From: Parasponia andersonii | Lineage: Eukaryota > Streptophyta > Magnoliopsida > Rosales > Cannabaceae | Direction: 5' to 3' | Assembly: GCA_002914805.1 (NCBI GenBank) | Contig: JXTB01000007.1 | Location: forward strand, 1,557,499-1,621,498 | Length of the DNA: 64,000 nucleotides | In this document: positions 11,769-22,312 of the stretch, piece after piece | How the letters are laid out: the number at the start of each line of letters is the position of its first letter | Position numbering within the stretch: the stretch's first letter is position 1 | The notes under the pieces: generated by a model | Told to the model about the DNA's origin: nothing | Seen by the model: only the letters and a program-made list of their open reading frames with translations | Database searches by the model: none | Program-made: the position numbers and the translations under genes

Positions 11769-13570
11769 CAAACATCAGAAACACTACCAGAAATGCCAAA
11801 ACTATCCAAAACTAACCCCAAAGCACTGCTGCTACACAGGTCGACCCTACTTAGGATCAGCCTGCCGTGACTGCACTAGAAAATATTGTCCAGAGATAGG
11901 ATCACATGGAGGATGCACTGGTAAACCTTCAGCAAATCACTAATCAGATTAATGATTCTCTACAATGATTTGCTGAGGGACATATGGTGACTCAACCATA
12001 GCACAAACATCCCAGAGATTATCCTGCTCAACGACCTGAGAGTGGAATTCAGATCCTAGAGACAGGAAACCACGACCAGCATAGAGCCCAGCAGAAGCGT
12101 CATGGAGATCGCACCTCTAAGAGAAAAGGCAAGGTCACAAACTTGCCTCGGGATTCTGGTACTGAGAGTTCGAGCACTGATCATGTTCGTGGACAACTTT
12201 CTCGGAGAGCAACCGTCAATCATGATTATCTAAGCAATGAGAAAAAATGTCAATCGAGGAGCATCTTTGAAAGGATTAGTAGGGAGTCGAGATAGAATTC
12301 TTCAGACCTGAGATAACACCTAGAACAGCAACGTAGTCATGAGTGATCCACATCGCATCATAACAACCGAAGTCGATCTTGTCGTACTATTACATTGGAA
12401 TCTTCACAAAGGTCACAATAGACCCTGCTTGACCAACCTGTCTTATATCATGATAACAACCAAAGGACACCCTTGCCACCAGTAAGAGATAATGCTCTTC
12501 CTCTGAACATCAATGTTCATAATTTGAGGATCGCATTAGATGCACTTATTGGTTAGGACGATGAGCTCACTAATTGGTATCGATAATCGCCTTTCAATGA
12601 GGAAGTTCGAGCTGCTGCCTTACTTGCTGGACTCCAACTTCCCACCATAAACACTTTTGATGGGAAAACTGATCCACAGGATCATATGGATCACTTCAGC
12701 ATCCTGATAGAACTCCATTGTGTCAATGATCTCGCACGTTATAGATGTTTTGTTGTGACTCTCACAGGAGTAGCGAAGAAGTGGTTCTGAGGACTTAAGT
12801 CTGGTTCAATCTCGTCCTGGCAACAACTTTAGACTGCATTCTTGAGGCAATTCCAGGCTGCGAAGAATTTTACTATTCCACTTATCAGTCTGTCTGCTAT
12901 TCGGTAAGATCCGGATGAAATTCTATGATCTTACCTCAACCGCTTTACCTCAGAGTTGGCAAAGGTCAACAACCCACCTAAAGGGGGAGTTTTAACTCTA
13001 ATGATGGCCAGGGTGTGATCAGAGATTAAACTCTGGGAAGAGTTACTTGAGCGAGAATGTAGAACCTTTAAAGACTTCTGTAAAAGAGTTGGTCAGCATC
13101 TGAGTGTGGAATCTTCATGCGAGAATCTTCATAAGATGAAGAAGGAATGAGAAAAAGATGCTGCTAAAGATTCAACCACGACCAACAATAATAATAACAA
13201 GAAGTCAAACAAAAGGAATAATGAACAATCAACTGAGAAGCAGCCCGAACAGAAAAAGCAGGAGATTCCAAGAGCTCCCATAAGATTCAACAACTATATT
13301 AAACTGTACACACCCATAGATCATATCTATGCGGTCATAAATCAGCAGGAGCGATATTGTCAACTGGAACTGATAAAACGGGATAGAGCGAGGCATGATC
13401 CCAACAAGTTCTGCCAGTATCACAATGACATTGGACATGATACCAATTACTGTTATGCCTTGAAGGATGAAATCGAAAGATTAATTAAAGAAGGGCGGCT
13501 ACGGCAGAACAATGAAAGGAGAGAAGAAAACCAACAGCAACCTCTAGAAATTCAACGTGAAGTGTGAACT
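11769..13570 (+). pseudogene. gag remnant of Tat-type fossil copy B
   Basis: Starts where CAAACATCAGAAACACT matches the gag start of copy C (51150). Matching blocks include a Ser/Arg-rich N-terminal part, then the Retrotrans_gag-like core near 12640-13100 (NTFDGKTDPQDHMDHF) and a nucleocapsid-like part near 13400-13480 with C..H..H..C-like spacing (FCQYHNDIGHDT). Encodes the structural precursor in living relatives. Broken in several places. Confidence 0.7.
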
Positions 13571-13739
13571 ATTTTTGGAGGACCGCATGTTGGTGGAGAT
13601 TCAAAGAGGGTGCAAGATAGGTATGCACGAGAAGCTCGATAGTAGCTGTTGACCAATGTCATGCACTTTGTGCAGTGACCACAAAAGCTTCAACGGATAG
13701 TGAATACGGATATTACCTTCACAGAGCAGGATGCAAGGG

Positions 13740-14140
13740 AGGTCTATTACCCGCATAATGATGCATTAGTCATAAAGATCAACTGTGGAAGCATGTAGCT
13801 ATGGCGAGTATTGGTTGATAATGGAAGTGTTGTCGATATCTTGTACCATGATTCCTTCAAGAAGATGGGGTTGAGTGAAAGTGACCTAAAGTCTACTGTC
13901 ACTCCACTTTATGGATTTACTAGTAACAGCATAATGCCTAGGGGCATGATTGAGTTAATGGTCAATATTGGAACTTATCCTAGGGTTTCAATGGTAATGA
14001 CTCAATTCTTGGTTGTAGATTGCCCCTCTACGTTCAATGTTGTACTAGGAAGACCAACACTGAGGGAACTTCGAGCAGTCACTTCAATTTACCACCTCAC
14101 TATAAAGTTCCCAACTCAACATGGAGTAGGCGAAGTGTGA
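13740..14140 (+). pseudogene. Aspartic protease remnant of copy B
   Basis: A reading stretch with VDNGSVVDILYHDSFKKMGL (active-site loop position) and, 70 residues on, FNVVLGRPTLRELRAV, the ILGRP-type flap-end motif of Ty3/gypsy proteases. In the family it cuts the gag-pol precursor. Confidence 0.75.
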
Positions 14141-14532
14141 GGCAACCAATATGATGCGCGGACTTGTTATAATAATTCTTTAAAGCTCACAGTAAAAGAT
14201 ATGACACCTTATACAATGATGGTCTAGCTACAAGGCGAAACATCAAGTGAAGCGTCAATTGAAGACCTCGACACTTGAGAAATCAATGGAGAGGTCAAGA
14301 CTGGACCTATTGAAGACTTGGAAGATTTGTCGATTGATAGGTCTTCGAAGGTTCTCAAAATCGGAGCGAAGCTTCAAGAACCCATGCGAGCTTCATTGGT
14401 TGTTTTCTGAAATCAAACTTGGATATCTTCTCATAGCAACATTCAGACATGGTGGGGATTGATCCGAATATCATGTGTCGTCACCTTAATATAGATACAA
14501 CAAAGAAGCCTTTATGACAGAAAAGAAGAGCC

Positions 14533-15210
14533 ATGAATCCAGAACGCTACATGGCATTGAAAGAGGAGGTAGAGAAGTTGCTCGAAATTGGATTCATCAG
14601 GGAATCTTTTTACCCGAACTGGCTTGCAAACCCAGTTTTGGTAAAGAAACCCAACGGGCAGTGGAGAATTTGCATCGATTTCACCGACCTTAACAAAGCA
14701 TACCCGAAGGATAGTTTTCCCCTTCCAAGAATCGACCAGCTTATAGATACGATGTCGGGGCATGAATTCTTAAGCTTTATGGATGCGTATTCTTGATACA
14801 ATAAAATCTCCATGTATGAGTTAGATGAGGAGCATACCTCATTCATCTCTGATCAAGGATTTTACTGTTACAAGAAAATGCCCTTTGGACTCATCAACGC
14901 AGGAGCAACTTATTAGCGTCTTGTCAATGTGATATTTGCAAAACAAATTGGCAAGAAAATTGAGGTATATGTTGATGACATGGTGGTAAAGTCGAAGAAA
15001 ACTGAAGATCACGTCAAGCATCTTGATGAGATATTCAAAATTTTTCTAAAATATTAGATGAAGCTGAACCCCCCGAAGTGCGCATTCGGAGTAGGATCTA
15101 GAAAATTCCTAGGGTTCATGGTCAATCAGCGAGGCATCGAAGCTAACACTCGGAAGATACAAACACTAATTGACATGCGATCCCCTCACAAACCTAAAGA
15201 TATGTAGAGG
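14533..15210 (+). pseudogene. Reverse transcriptase remnant of copy B
   Basis: Shows RT blocks in order: IGFIRESFYPNWLANPVLV, WRICIDFTDLNKAYPKD, FLSFMDAYS, KMPFGLINAGATY and the catalytic YVDDMVVKS (near 14970-14995), followed by the [10 protein letters not shown]-like thumb block. These are standard for Ty3/gypsy RT of the Tat lineage. Broken in several places. Confidence 0.85.
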
Positions 15211-16230
15211 CTAGCGGGAAGAGTGGCTGCACTGAGTCGATTTGTATCCAGGTCAATTGATAAATGCCAACCATTCTTCGAAGTATTGAAGGGTTCAAAG
15301 AAGTTCGAGTCGATGGAAAATTGCGAGCAGGCATTCCAAGAATTAAAAAAAAACTTGGGTTCTCCTCCACTCTTGTCGAAGCCAAACTCGGGGGAAGAGT
15401 TATATTTGTATCTGGAAATAGCGACAAGTGCTGTGTTAATTCGAGAAGAAGAAAATACGTAAGTTAAAGATTACTTGATGCTGAAACAAGATATCCAGAG
15501 ATGGAAAAGTTGGCATTAGAACTCATCGTCGCATCCAGGAAGCTTCGACCTTATTTTCATACGCACTCTATCGAAATTTTCAAAATTTTTCATTAAAATA
15601 GGTTTTGTAAAAACCTGAGGCTTCAGGAAGACTAGTTAATTGGGCCGTCGAGTTGAGTGAATTTGACATCAATTTTCGACCTCACACTGTGATTAAAGGT
15701 CAAGCTCTCACAGATTTTATTACAAAGTTCACGTATGATGTCAATCTTCCCATAGAAGTGATCGAAAAACCTGCTATAGATTTATCAAGATTGTGGAAAC
15801 TTTATGTCGATGGATCATCAAACGAGAATGGAGCCGGTGCGGGCTTAGTGCTAATCAGTCCTGAAGAGCATAATATTCATTCTGCACTTCACTTCGAATT
15901 TCTAGCATCGAATAGTGAGATAGAATATGCAGCATTGATAGCTGGACTAAAGCTCGCACAAGAAATGAAGGTCGAGATGATTGAGGTATACAGTGATTCC
16001 CAGTTGGTCGTTTGTCAAGTGATCGGCGATTATCAAGCAAGAGGAGGAAGAATGATGGCCTACTTACAGGAGGTACAACGACTGTTCTCGACATTTACTA
16101 CTTATAGCATTCAACTTTTTTCTCGCATTAAGAATACTCAGGCAGATGCTCTAGCTAAGCTCGCCTCAACAAAAGATGCAGAATTATTAAAGGTAGTTCC
16201 TGTCAAATTTCTTGCGAAACCAAGTATTGA
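15211..16230 (+). pseudogene. RNase H remnants (gypsy-type remnant plus extra aRNH-type) of copy B
   Basis: A weak first RNase H-like stretch follows RT (15220-15620). A well preserved second one at about 15800-16150 has LYVDGSSNENGAGAGLVL, EYAALIAGLKLA and VYSDSQLVVCQV, i.e. the D-E-D catalytic pattern of a cellular-type RNase HI. A second RNase H of this type is a hallmark of Tat-lineage elements; it degrades the RNA of RNA-DNA hybrids during reverse transcription. Confidence 0.8.
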
Positions 16231-16269
16231 AATAGACCAAGTGACCATGCCTGTTGACAAAAAACCATC

Positions 16270-17480
16270 GTGGATGGATCCTATATTGAAGTATCTACAA
16301 ATGGCAATCTTCCTGAAAACAAAGACGATGCAAAGCGACTTCGAATGAAGGCAGCTCGTTATATCATCTATGATGGGAAGCTTTATCGAAGAAGTTTTAG
16401 CTCGCCGTTATTATTATATGTTGATGAAGAAAAAACACACTACATTATGAGGGAAATTCATGAAGGAATATGCGGAAATCATTCAGAGGGGCAGGCACTT
16501 GTTAACAAGGTTCTCATACAAGGGTATTTTTGGCCGACTATGAAGAAAGATACAATGGAATTTGCCAGGAGGTGTGACAAATGTCAACGATTTGCAACTG
16601 TTCCTAGAATGCCACAAGTTCCTCTGACTCCAATGACTAGTCAATGGCCATTTGCAGTATAGGGAATTGATATTATCGGAATGTTTCTGTTGGCGCGAGG
16701 TGGATTGAAGTATGCAGTGGTCACAATGGATTATTTCACCAAGTGGATAGAAACTGAAGCCTTGAGTACCATTTCCGCAAAGAAGATGATAGATTTTGTT
16801 TATAAACCTATAATATGCCGTTATGGTATACCACATACTAGAATTTCTGATAATAGGAAACAATTTGACTGCGATGAATTCTGTAACTTCTGCGACAACT
16901 TATGCATCAAGAAGAGCTTCTCCCTATTGTTCATTCACAAGCTAATGGACAAGTCGAAGCTATAAACAAGATATTTAAACAGAACCTAAAGACAAAGCTA
17001 GAAGAGCACAAAGGAGCTTGGCCAGAAGTGCTTCCTAAAGTATTATGGGCTTATCGCACCACTCAACGAACCACTACTGGAAAAAGTCCATTCTCTTTAG
17101 CTTATGGATACAAAGCAATGGTGCCAGTAGAAATTGGTGTGAGCTCTCTACGATGATCTGCTTATGCACTGATGAGGATTGAGCTTGATCTTTTGGAAGA
17201 AAGGCGTGAGCAGTCTCAATTACGGATAGCATTATATCAATAGTGCACTGCTCTATATTATAATTCTAAAGTTAAAAGCAGGGAATTTAAAGTTGGTGAT
17301 CTTTTTCCTCGACAAGTTCTACCTAATAATAAAGAGCACGGTGCTGCTGTATTTGGACCTTCTTGGGAAGGACCATATGTTATTGGCGCCATCATTCGAC
17401 CTGGTACATACATGCTAGCTCACACTAACGGACAAAAGATCGAGCATGCTTGGAATGCAGAACAACTTCGTTGCCATTAT
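16270..17480 (+). pseudogene. Integrase remnant of copy B
   Basis: Zinc-binding HHCC region (EIHEGICGNH ... CDKCQRFA), then the catalytic core with MDYFTKWIETEA, RYGIPH and HSQANGQVEAINKI, and a C-terminal part ending near 17480 (GPSWEGPYVI, HAWNAEQLR). No chromodomain is seen, as expected for Tat rather than chromoviral elements. Broken in several places. Confidence 0.85.
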
Positions 17481-18238
17481 CAGTATATCTTCATGTATAT
17501 CTTCATATATTTTCAACGAGTTGGGGGGCAACTTGTCATTCGTCATCATTCATCAATAAAGATGCCATTTCTTTGATTATTACTTCGATTTTATTATCAA
17601 GTTATTCCTTTATATTTGGTTCATCTTTTATAGTTTTATGGCAATCTTCGAATACCAGAAAACTCAAGGGGTAGTGGGATCAAAATTTTATCTCCTACTT
17701 GCTTCCTAAGGGACTATGCAAAATGTTCATTTAGAGTGATTGGAATTTCAGATCGCCAAATTTCTAAAATTTCTTAAAATCTTAGGATTTTCTCCTCACT
17801 TCATGCCATAGCATGTCGTATTACGCAATTTCCCTCCTCGAACAATAAAGTAACTAAGCAAAACATTCATTGTTCGATGTGATATATTGCTATATTCTAT
17901 TTTGTCGTGGAACTTCTAAAAAATAGTATTGAGTTCGTATCACTCATACTTGTTGTTTTCTTAAGCGACCTAATCTATCCTAACACTTAAAACCCATTTT
18001 AAGTTAGTTGGATTCGAATCGTAATAGCATACCGATCATTCACCTAGTGATTGACTACTTGGTTAAATTATACATCTTTATATTACAATATAATGTGTTT
18101 TAATTATTTTACAGAAATGAACATTTGACAAAAAAAAATGTCATAAATTAAAGCTCGCACCCGTATGCAAGCAAAATATTACAAAGCAAATAGGACCAGC
18201 CCATATTTGTCTTTAACTTTATAAAATTATCAAATCTA
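17481..18238 (+). other. Spacer between integrase and the antisense gene in copy B
   Basis: No coding sequence recognised. The stretch is shared with copy C (53425-54250), including TTATGGCARTCTTCGAA..., AAACTCGGGGG-like and GCATGTCGTATTACGCAATT blocks. It would hold the 3' ends of both the sense pol gene and the antisense gene, so it is the convergent-terminator region by position. Confidence 0.5.
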
Positions 18239-20395
18239 CTATGCAGATGAGCTCGCTCCACCGTTTGTAGCTTTTTTTGCAGCTTTGGTTTCCTTTCAGC
18301 TCTGGACAAGCTCGACCACATCTTCACCGAGAATAGAAAAGTCAAAATCCGGATGCTCAAAGAAAATGTTGTATATTATGGTTGACGAGGCGATGTCACT
18401 GGCCTTTTCTTCGAGCTCCTTACCTTCAGTGGCCCTGAACTCTTCTACAGCTTTGTGAGCCACCTTTTCTATCGCCTTTTTCAGAGCAGCCAGATGCTCG
18501 GAGATGATTTTCTCAAGTTCTTTGATTTTTTCCTCGAGCTTCTCCTTTTTGAGTTTTTCCTTGGCCGGATCCTCGCACAGCTGCCACTTCTCTGATTCGA
18601 AGGAGTTTTTCTCTTCCTTGCGAGTCTTCTTCAAGTCCTTAAATGCCTGGGCCATTTCTTCTACCTTTTCCCCTTCTCCATGCATTCAAGGATTGGTTCA
18701 TACATCAAAACGACAGCTATAGCAGTTTGAAAATATAACACACATCAGTACAAGAAAAGTGCGCCGAAGAATGAAGATAAAAGATGCTTACATTTGCGAA
18801 CATCCTCATTGCAGCACTAAAAGCGACCTTGGCTGGTCGTCGCTTCATCCACTCTTAACCATCCTCAGAAGTGAAATAGACGATGAAAGCCATGCTCAAG
18901 CTAGCGTTTTCTGGCAGTTGGCGAAGGAGTGCGAGAAACTCCTCATCCTTGTTGGCCTGGCTCAGTTCCCGAAATAAGTGGCTATTTCTTTGGATGGCTC
19001 AGGCTGGCTCACAATTTTAGTAGGCTGAGGAGGAGGTAGCTTATAAGGACATCCTCGAAGGTGACTTTTCGCTTCTTTGAGGTGTCGACCTTCTCTTTTG
19101 CTTTCGTCGAAGGGGGAGGTGTGTTGTCTGGTGTCTTGGACTTTTCCATTGACCCCAGTGTTGAAGGGGGTGCTCGCAATCCACTGTCGATTGCCATTTT
19201 TGTACAAATATGATTAGTTAGCATGCAAGGTATACAATGTGACAAAGAGAAGGAAAAATAGAAAAATTACCTTCTTGCTGCTGAGAAATTGGTGGCGATA
19301 GAGCTTCTGGAGATGGTGGTTCTGGGACAGTAGAAGAGGTAGGTGCTTTTTGTTTCCTGGATTTAGAAGATGAGGCATCTACTTCTTTTTGTTTCCTCTA
19401 CTTCTTCTTCGAGCTCAAAGGTTTAGTTAGACGGTTGGCAGAGTATGGAAGAACGGCTCCCTTTGGGAACAGTCTGCAAGCGACTAGGTTTTTGGTTTTC
19501 GCAAGCTTCTTCTAATCAAATTCTTCGATTGGAAGGTCGTTTATTTTGTACACTCTTGCAAGCTGCTCTTTGGAGAGTCTTGGATACTCCTTGTTATCTG
19601 TGATGACATACGAATGCGATCAGATTGATATATTTATATAGAGTAAGCTATAAGCTGAAAGTTACCTACCATGGTTTTGAAAAAAGCCATTATCTGCGAA
19701 GTCAAAATGAAAAATAGATTTTTCCATTTTTCCATATTATTGCGGACTCTAAGGATGGTTTTTATTGCCTGATTCGACCACTTGCTCGTATAGAAGAAGT
19801 CAAAATCTGATGGGTTCAACTTCACTTGGTAGAACCAACCAAACTCTTCAGGTGTGGGGGATTCTAGACCTTATTTATTGTATAATATGTACAAACCTAC
19901 CATGTATCTATATGTATTTAAGGTTAGTTGAAAGGGGACAACTCCATAATAATCGACGACCGATTTGATATGTGAATGAAGTGGGAGGTGGACACCACAT
20001 CTAAGAACTGCATTTGAGAATGAGGTGGCTCCATGAGGAGGTGTGTGTGGTCGATTGAACTCTGTGGGTAGGCAAACGGGGACATCAATTCTGTAATCAC
20101 ATACAATCTTTTCGAGCTTGTTTGTTGTATAGCTCCTCTATATATCGGTACATGACCAGTCTCCTTCTACGTAGTTATAACCCTTTGGAAATGTAGGAGC
20201 ATCCCTAATGTGCTGAGGCTATTGGTCTTGAGGGAGGTCGCTTATGCGAGGACTATTTTTCCTAGTCTCAGTTATTTCTACTTCAGGTTGTGACTCAAGA
20301 TAGTCCTCGAGATCTATAGAGCTAGTGCTTGCATTGGAGAATGACGATTCCCCTGAGAACGCATTTCCTTCCCTAAGTTCCTCGCTACTAGACAT
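18239..20395 (-). pseudogene. Antisense gene of Tat-type element (copy B)
   Basis: Runs opposite to gag-pol. Start codon at 20393-20395 comes right after an acceptor-like TCTCTTTTAG; the first residues are Ser/Glu-rich (SSSEELREGNAFSGESS, then SSIDLEDYLE). The middle matches the Transposase_28-like domain of copy C. The last part (18296-18685) is a Lys/Glu-rich coiled coil ending in a conserved SDIASSTIIYNIF..HPDFDF block. A 72-bp GT-AG gap at 19598-19669 lies exactly where copy C has one of the same length. Function unknown; as a fossil it is broken, but its codons differ from copy C mainly at silent sites. Confidence 0.65.
19598..19669 (-). other. Putative 72-bp intron in antisense gene, copy B
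   Basis: On the minus strand it starts GTAGGTAACTTTCAGC and ends ATGTCATCACAG. The matching interval in copy C (55595-55666) has the same length and the same donor. Inferred from sequence; no transcript seen. Confidence 0.55.
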
Positions 20396-21086
20396 CTAAA
20401 AGAGAAATATGGTATATATTTAGTCCTATGAGAGCATCAGATATACTCACTATATGCGAGCAATTTGGGGCCACAAACCTTAGGATTGCACCGACAACAA
20501 GCTGTTCAGCGAATTTTTTCTAATCAATCTATGGATTCGTCTAAAATTCTTCGAGCAACTCTTTAATAATTCATCACTCAGTTTAATAATTCTATGACTG
20601 GTTTTGGTTTTTGAATGTCAAGATTTCAGATCTTAGATTTCTCCTATGGGTTCATCTATCAATCGTCTAAAATTAATTTATTCGTTAAATTCATGGAGAA
20701 ATTCCGAGATATGCCCATTTTCAGTTCATCTGAATATAGGGATGGTTTTATGTTCAGATTATTCATACTCTATGGTTCATCTTTCTATTTCTAAAAATAA
20801 GCTCTGTGTGATTTATGGTTCATTCTAAATAAGATAAGAGTTCTCTGGTCCTATGAAAATTAAAGAATAATGATTTTTTAAATAAAAAAGAGAAAGAGAA
20901 TGTATGTCTTTTTCGGAGACTGAAAAACCGAGATGTTGCCTAAGGGATTTTGGTGATGACTTTGCTGGAGATGATGGTGAGTTTGGGTGAGCTAAAGAGC
21001 GAATAGGGGTACCGAGAAGATTTCTGTCTTATGGACATTTTGGATTTCAGAAGAAATGAAAGAAGAAGAGGAAGATGGATTCTTGA

Positions 21087-21332
21087 TATATATTTCAAGC
21101 ATCATCAAATCACAGCCGTAAATCAAGGCATTTAATTTTCAGATCTAATAGCCGAAATTCACACTGGAGTTAATTTTTGAAATTAAATGAGTATTTTTCG
21201 AAATATTAAGAGTCTTGGTTTGAAACGTCTCGACTTGAAACAACAGTTGACGTCATTGCTATCATCGCGTCTGCTCAAAAAATAGAGAAGTCTCCTGAGC
21301 TTTGCTAATCTCCTGAGAAAATGTGACACGTG
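21087..21332 (-). promoter_or_regulatory. Putative antisense promoter of copy B (TATA-like box and G-box)
   Basis: On the minus strand, CCACGTGTC (G-box core CACGTG at 21327-21332) lies about 235 bp upstream of a TATATAT box (21087-21093), which is about 690 bp upstream of the antisense start codon. Copy C has CACGTG at 57080-57085 and ATATATAT at 56847-56854 in the same arrangement; copy D has a changed G-box near 7798 and TATATATT at 7628. Position and conservation argue for a promoter; activity is not shown. Confidence 0.4.
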
Positions 21333-21502
21333 GTTAGGTCTGTCAAGAAAAAGTACGTGTATTTCTAGAAAGATAGGATTTAAGAATTGGCAACTCTTCA
21401 AGGGTTTCAAGATGACTTCATAATGTCATATTCTTAAGCTCATACTTATCAGAGAAGAAAGTCCTATTTTGTCCTAAAGAACTAATGGAGCTTGGGGGCA
21501 AT

Positions 21503-22062
21503 TGTTGTGCAGTCTAAAATCTATATGTTGGTCAATACCAAAAAGGGAAAGTTAGCAACCAAGTTGAGCGCGTCAGGATGCATGTGAATTTTTCTGATCC
21601 AAGTGCGACCTCCTCCGAATGAGTTAAGTACGACTAGTATAAAAAGGATACTAGATTAAGCTTCATCAAAATATAATCTACAAAGAAGGGAAACAAGTTT
21701 CTAAATAGAGATCAACCAATCATTCCATTTAAGTTATTATCCAATTATATTGTTAATCGAATTGTATTTTCTGATTACACACTTATCAATTTTTACCTAT
21801 ATGAAAGGAGCTCAGTCTTATTATAAAAAAATACTTTGATAAATTCTGTAATTCTCTCTCGATTCTCACATTGAGACTTAAAGAAACTCTTGTAATTTTC
21901 TAGAAAATAGTGAAGAACAGTGGACGTAAGCTCATCTTTTTTGGGGCTGAGCCACTATAAAATTTTTGTCTCCTTATTTGCTTTGATTTATTAACCCTTT
22001 TCACACACAAATCACATATTACAAATTTCCTAAATTCGTTGTTGACAAAACCTCCGTCAATA
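21503..22062 (+). repeat. 3' LTR of copy B
   Basis: Starts TGTTGTGCAGTC right after the polypurine tract and ends GTCAATA just before the TTGAG duplication. 560 bp. Contains the AAGTGCGACCTCCTCCGAAT block near its start and a GAGACTTAAAGAAACTCTTG block near its end, shared with the LTRs of copies C and D. Confidence 0.85.
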
Positions 22063-22067
22063 TTGAG

Positions 22068-22299
22068 AATACAATTTAACATCGTTTTGTAAGTAAAATT
22101 ATGTATGCGGAGTCATACAGTTGAGCTCCCTATATATAGATAAATGGTGGCTATGGTCTCCCATTCTGATTGGAAATGAAAATTTGATTTCTAATAGAAT
22201 ATAAGCGAACATTGGCTAACTAGATAATTATGGGTATTGATCAAAATTTAGGAAGATAAAATCCCCGTGATTCTTGCATGCTAGAACATATAAGATAAG
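22068..22299. other. Gap between copy B and the LINE, nothing recognised
   Basis: AT-rich flank of the TTGAG insertion site. Before the insertion it was continuous with the sequence left of 8960. No gene or repeat recognised. Confidence 0.45.
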
Positions 22300-22312
22300 T
22301 TTTTTTTTTTTT

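Larger units (their letters stand above)
8965..22062 (+). mobile_element. Tat/Retand-like Ty3/gypsy fossil, nearly full length (copy B)
   Basis: Flanked by the 5-bp duplication TTGAG (8960-8964 and 22063-22067). Parts in order: 5' LTR piece, a foreign LTR-like block, gag, protease, RT, RNase H of the extra (aRNH-like) type, integrase, a spacer, an antisense gene, polypurine tract (GGAGCTTGGGGGCAAT, 21487-21502) and 3' LTR. The gene order, the dual RNase H arrangement and the antisense gene point to the Tat lineage. Rough hand comparison of ~285 aligned LTR bases gives about 10 percent difference, so probably several million years old. It is broken in many places. Confidence 0.85.

Noticed and set aside
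15855-16863. Minus-strand frames of 79-126 residues opposite RNase H and integrase
   Set aside because: Shadow frames of the sense-strand pol remnants.
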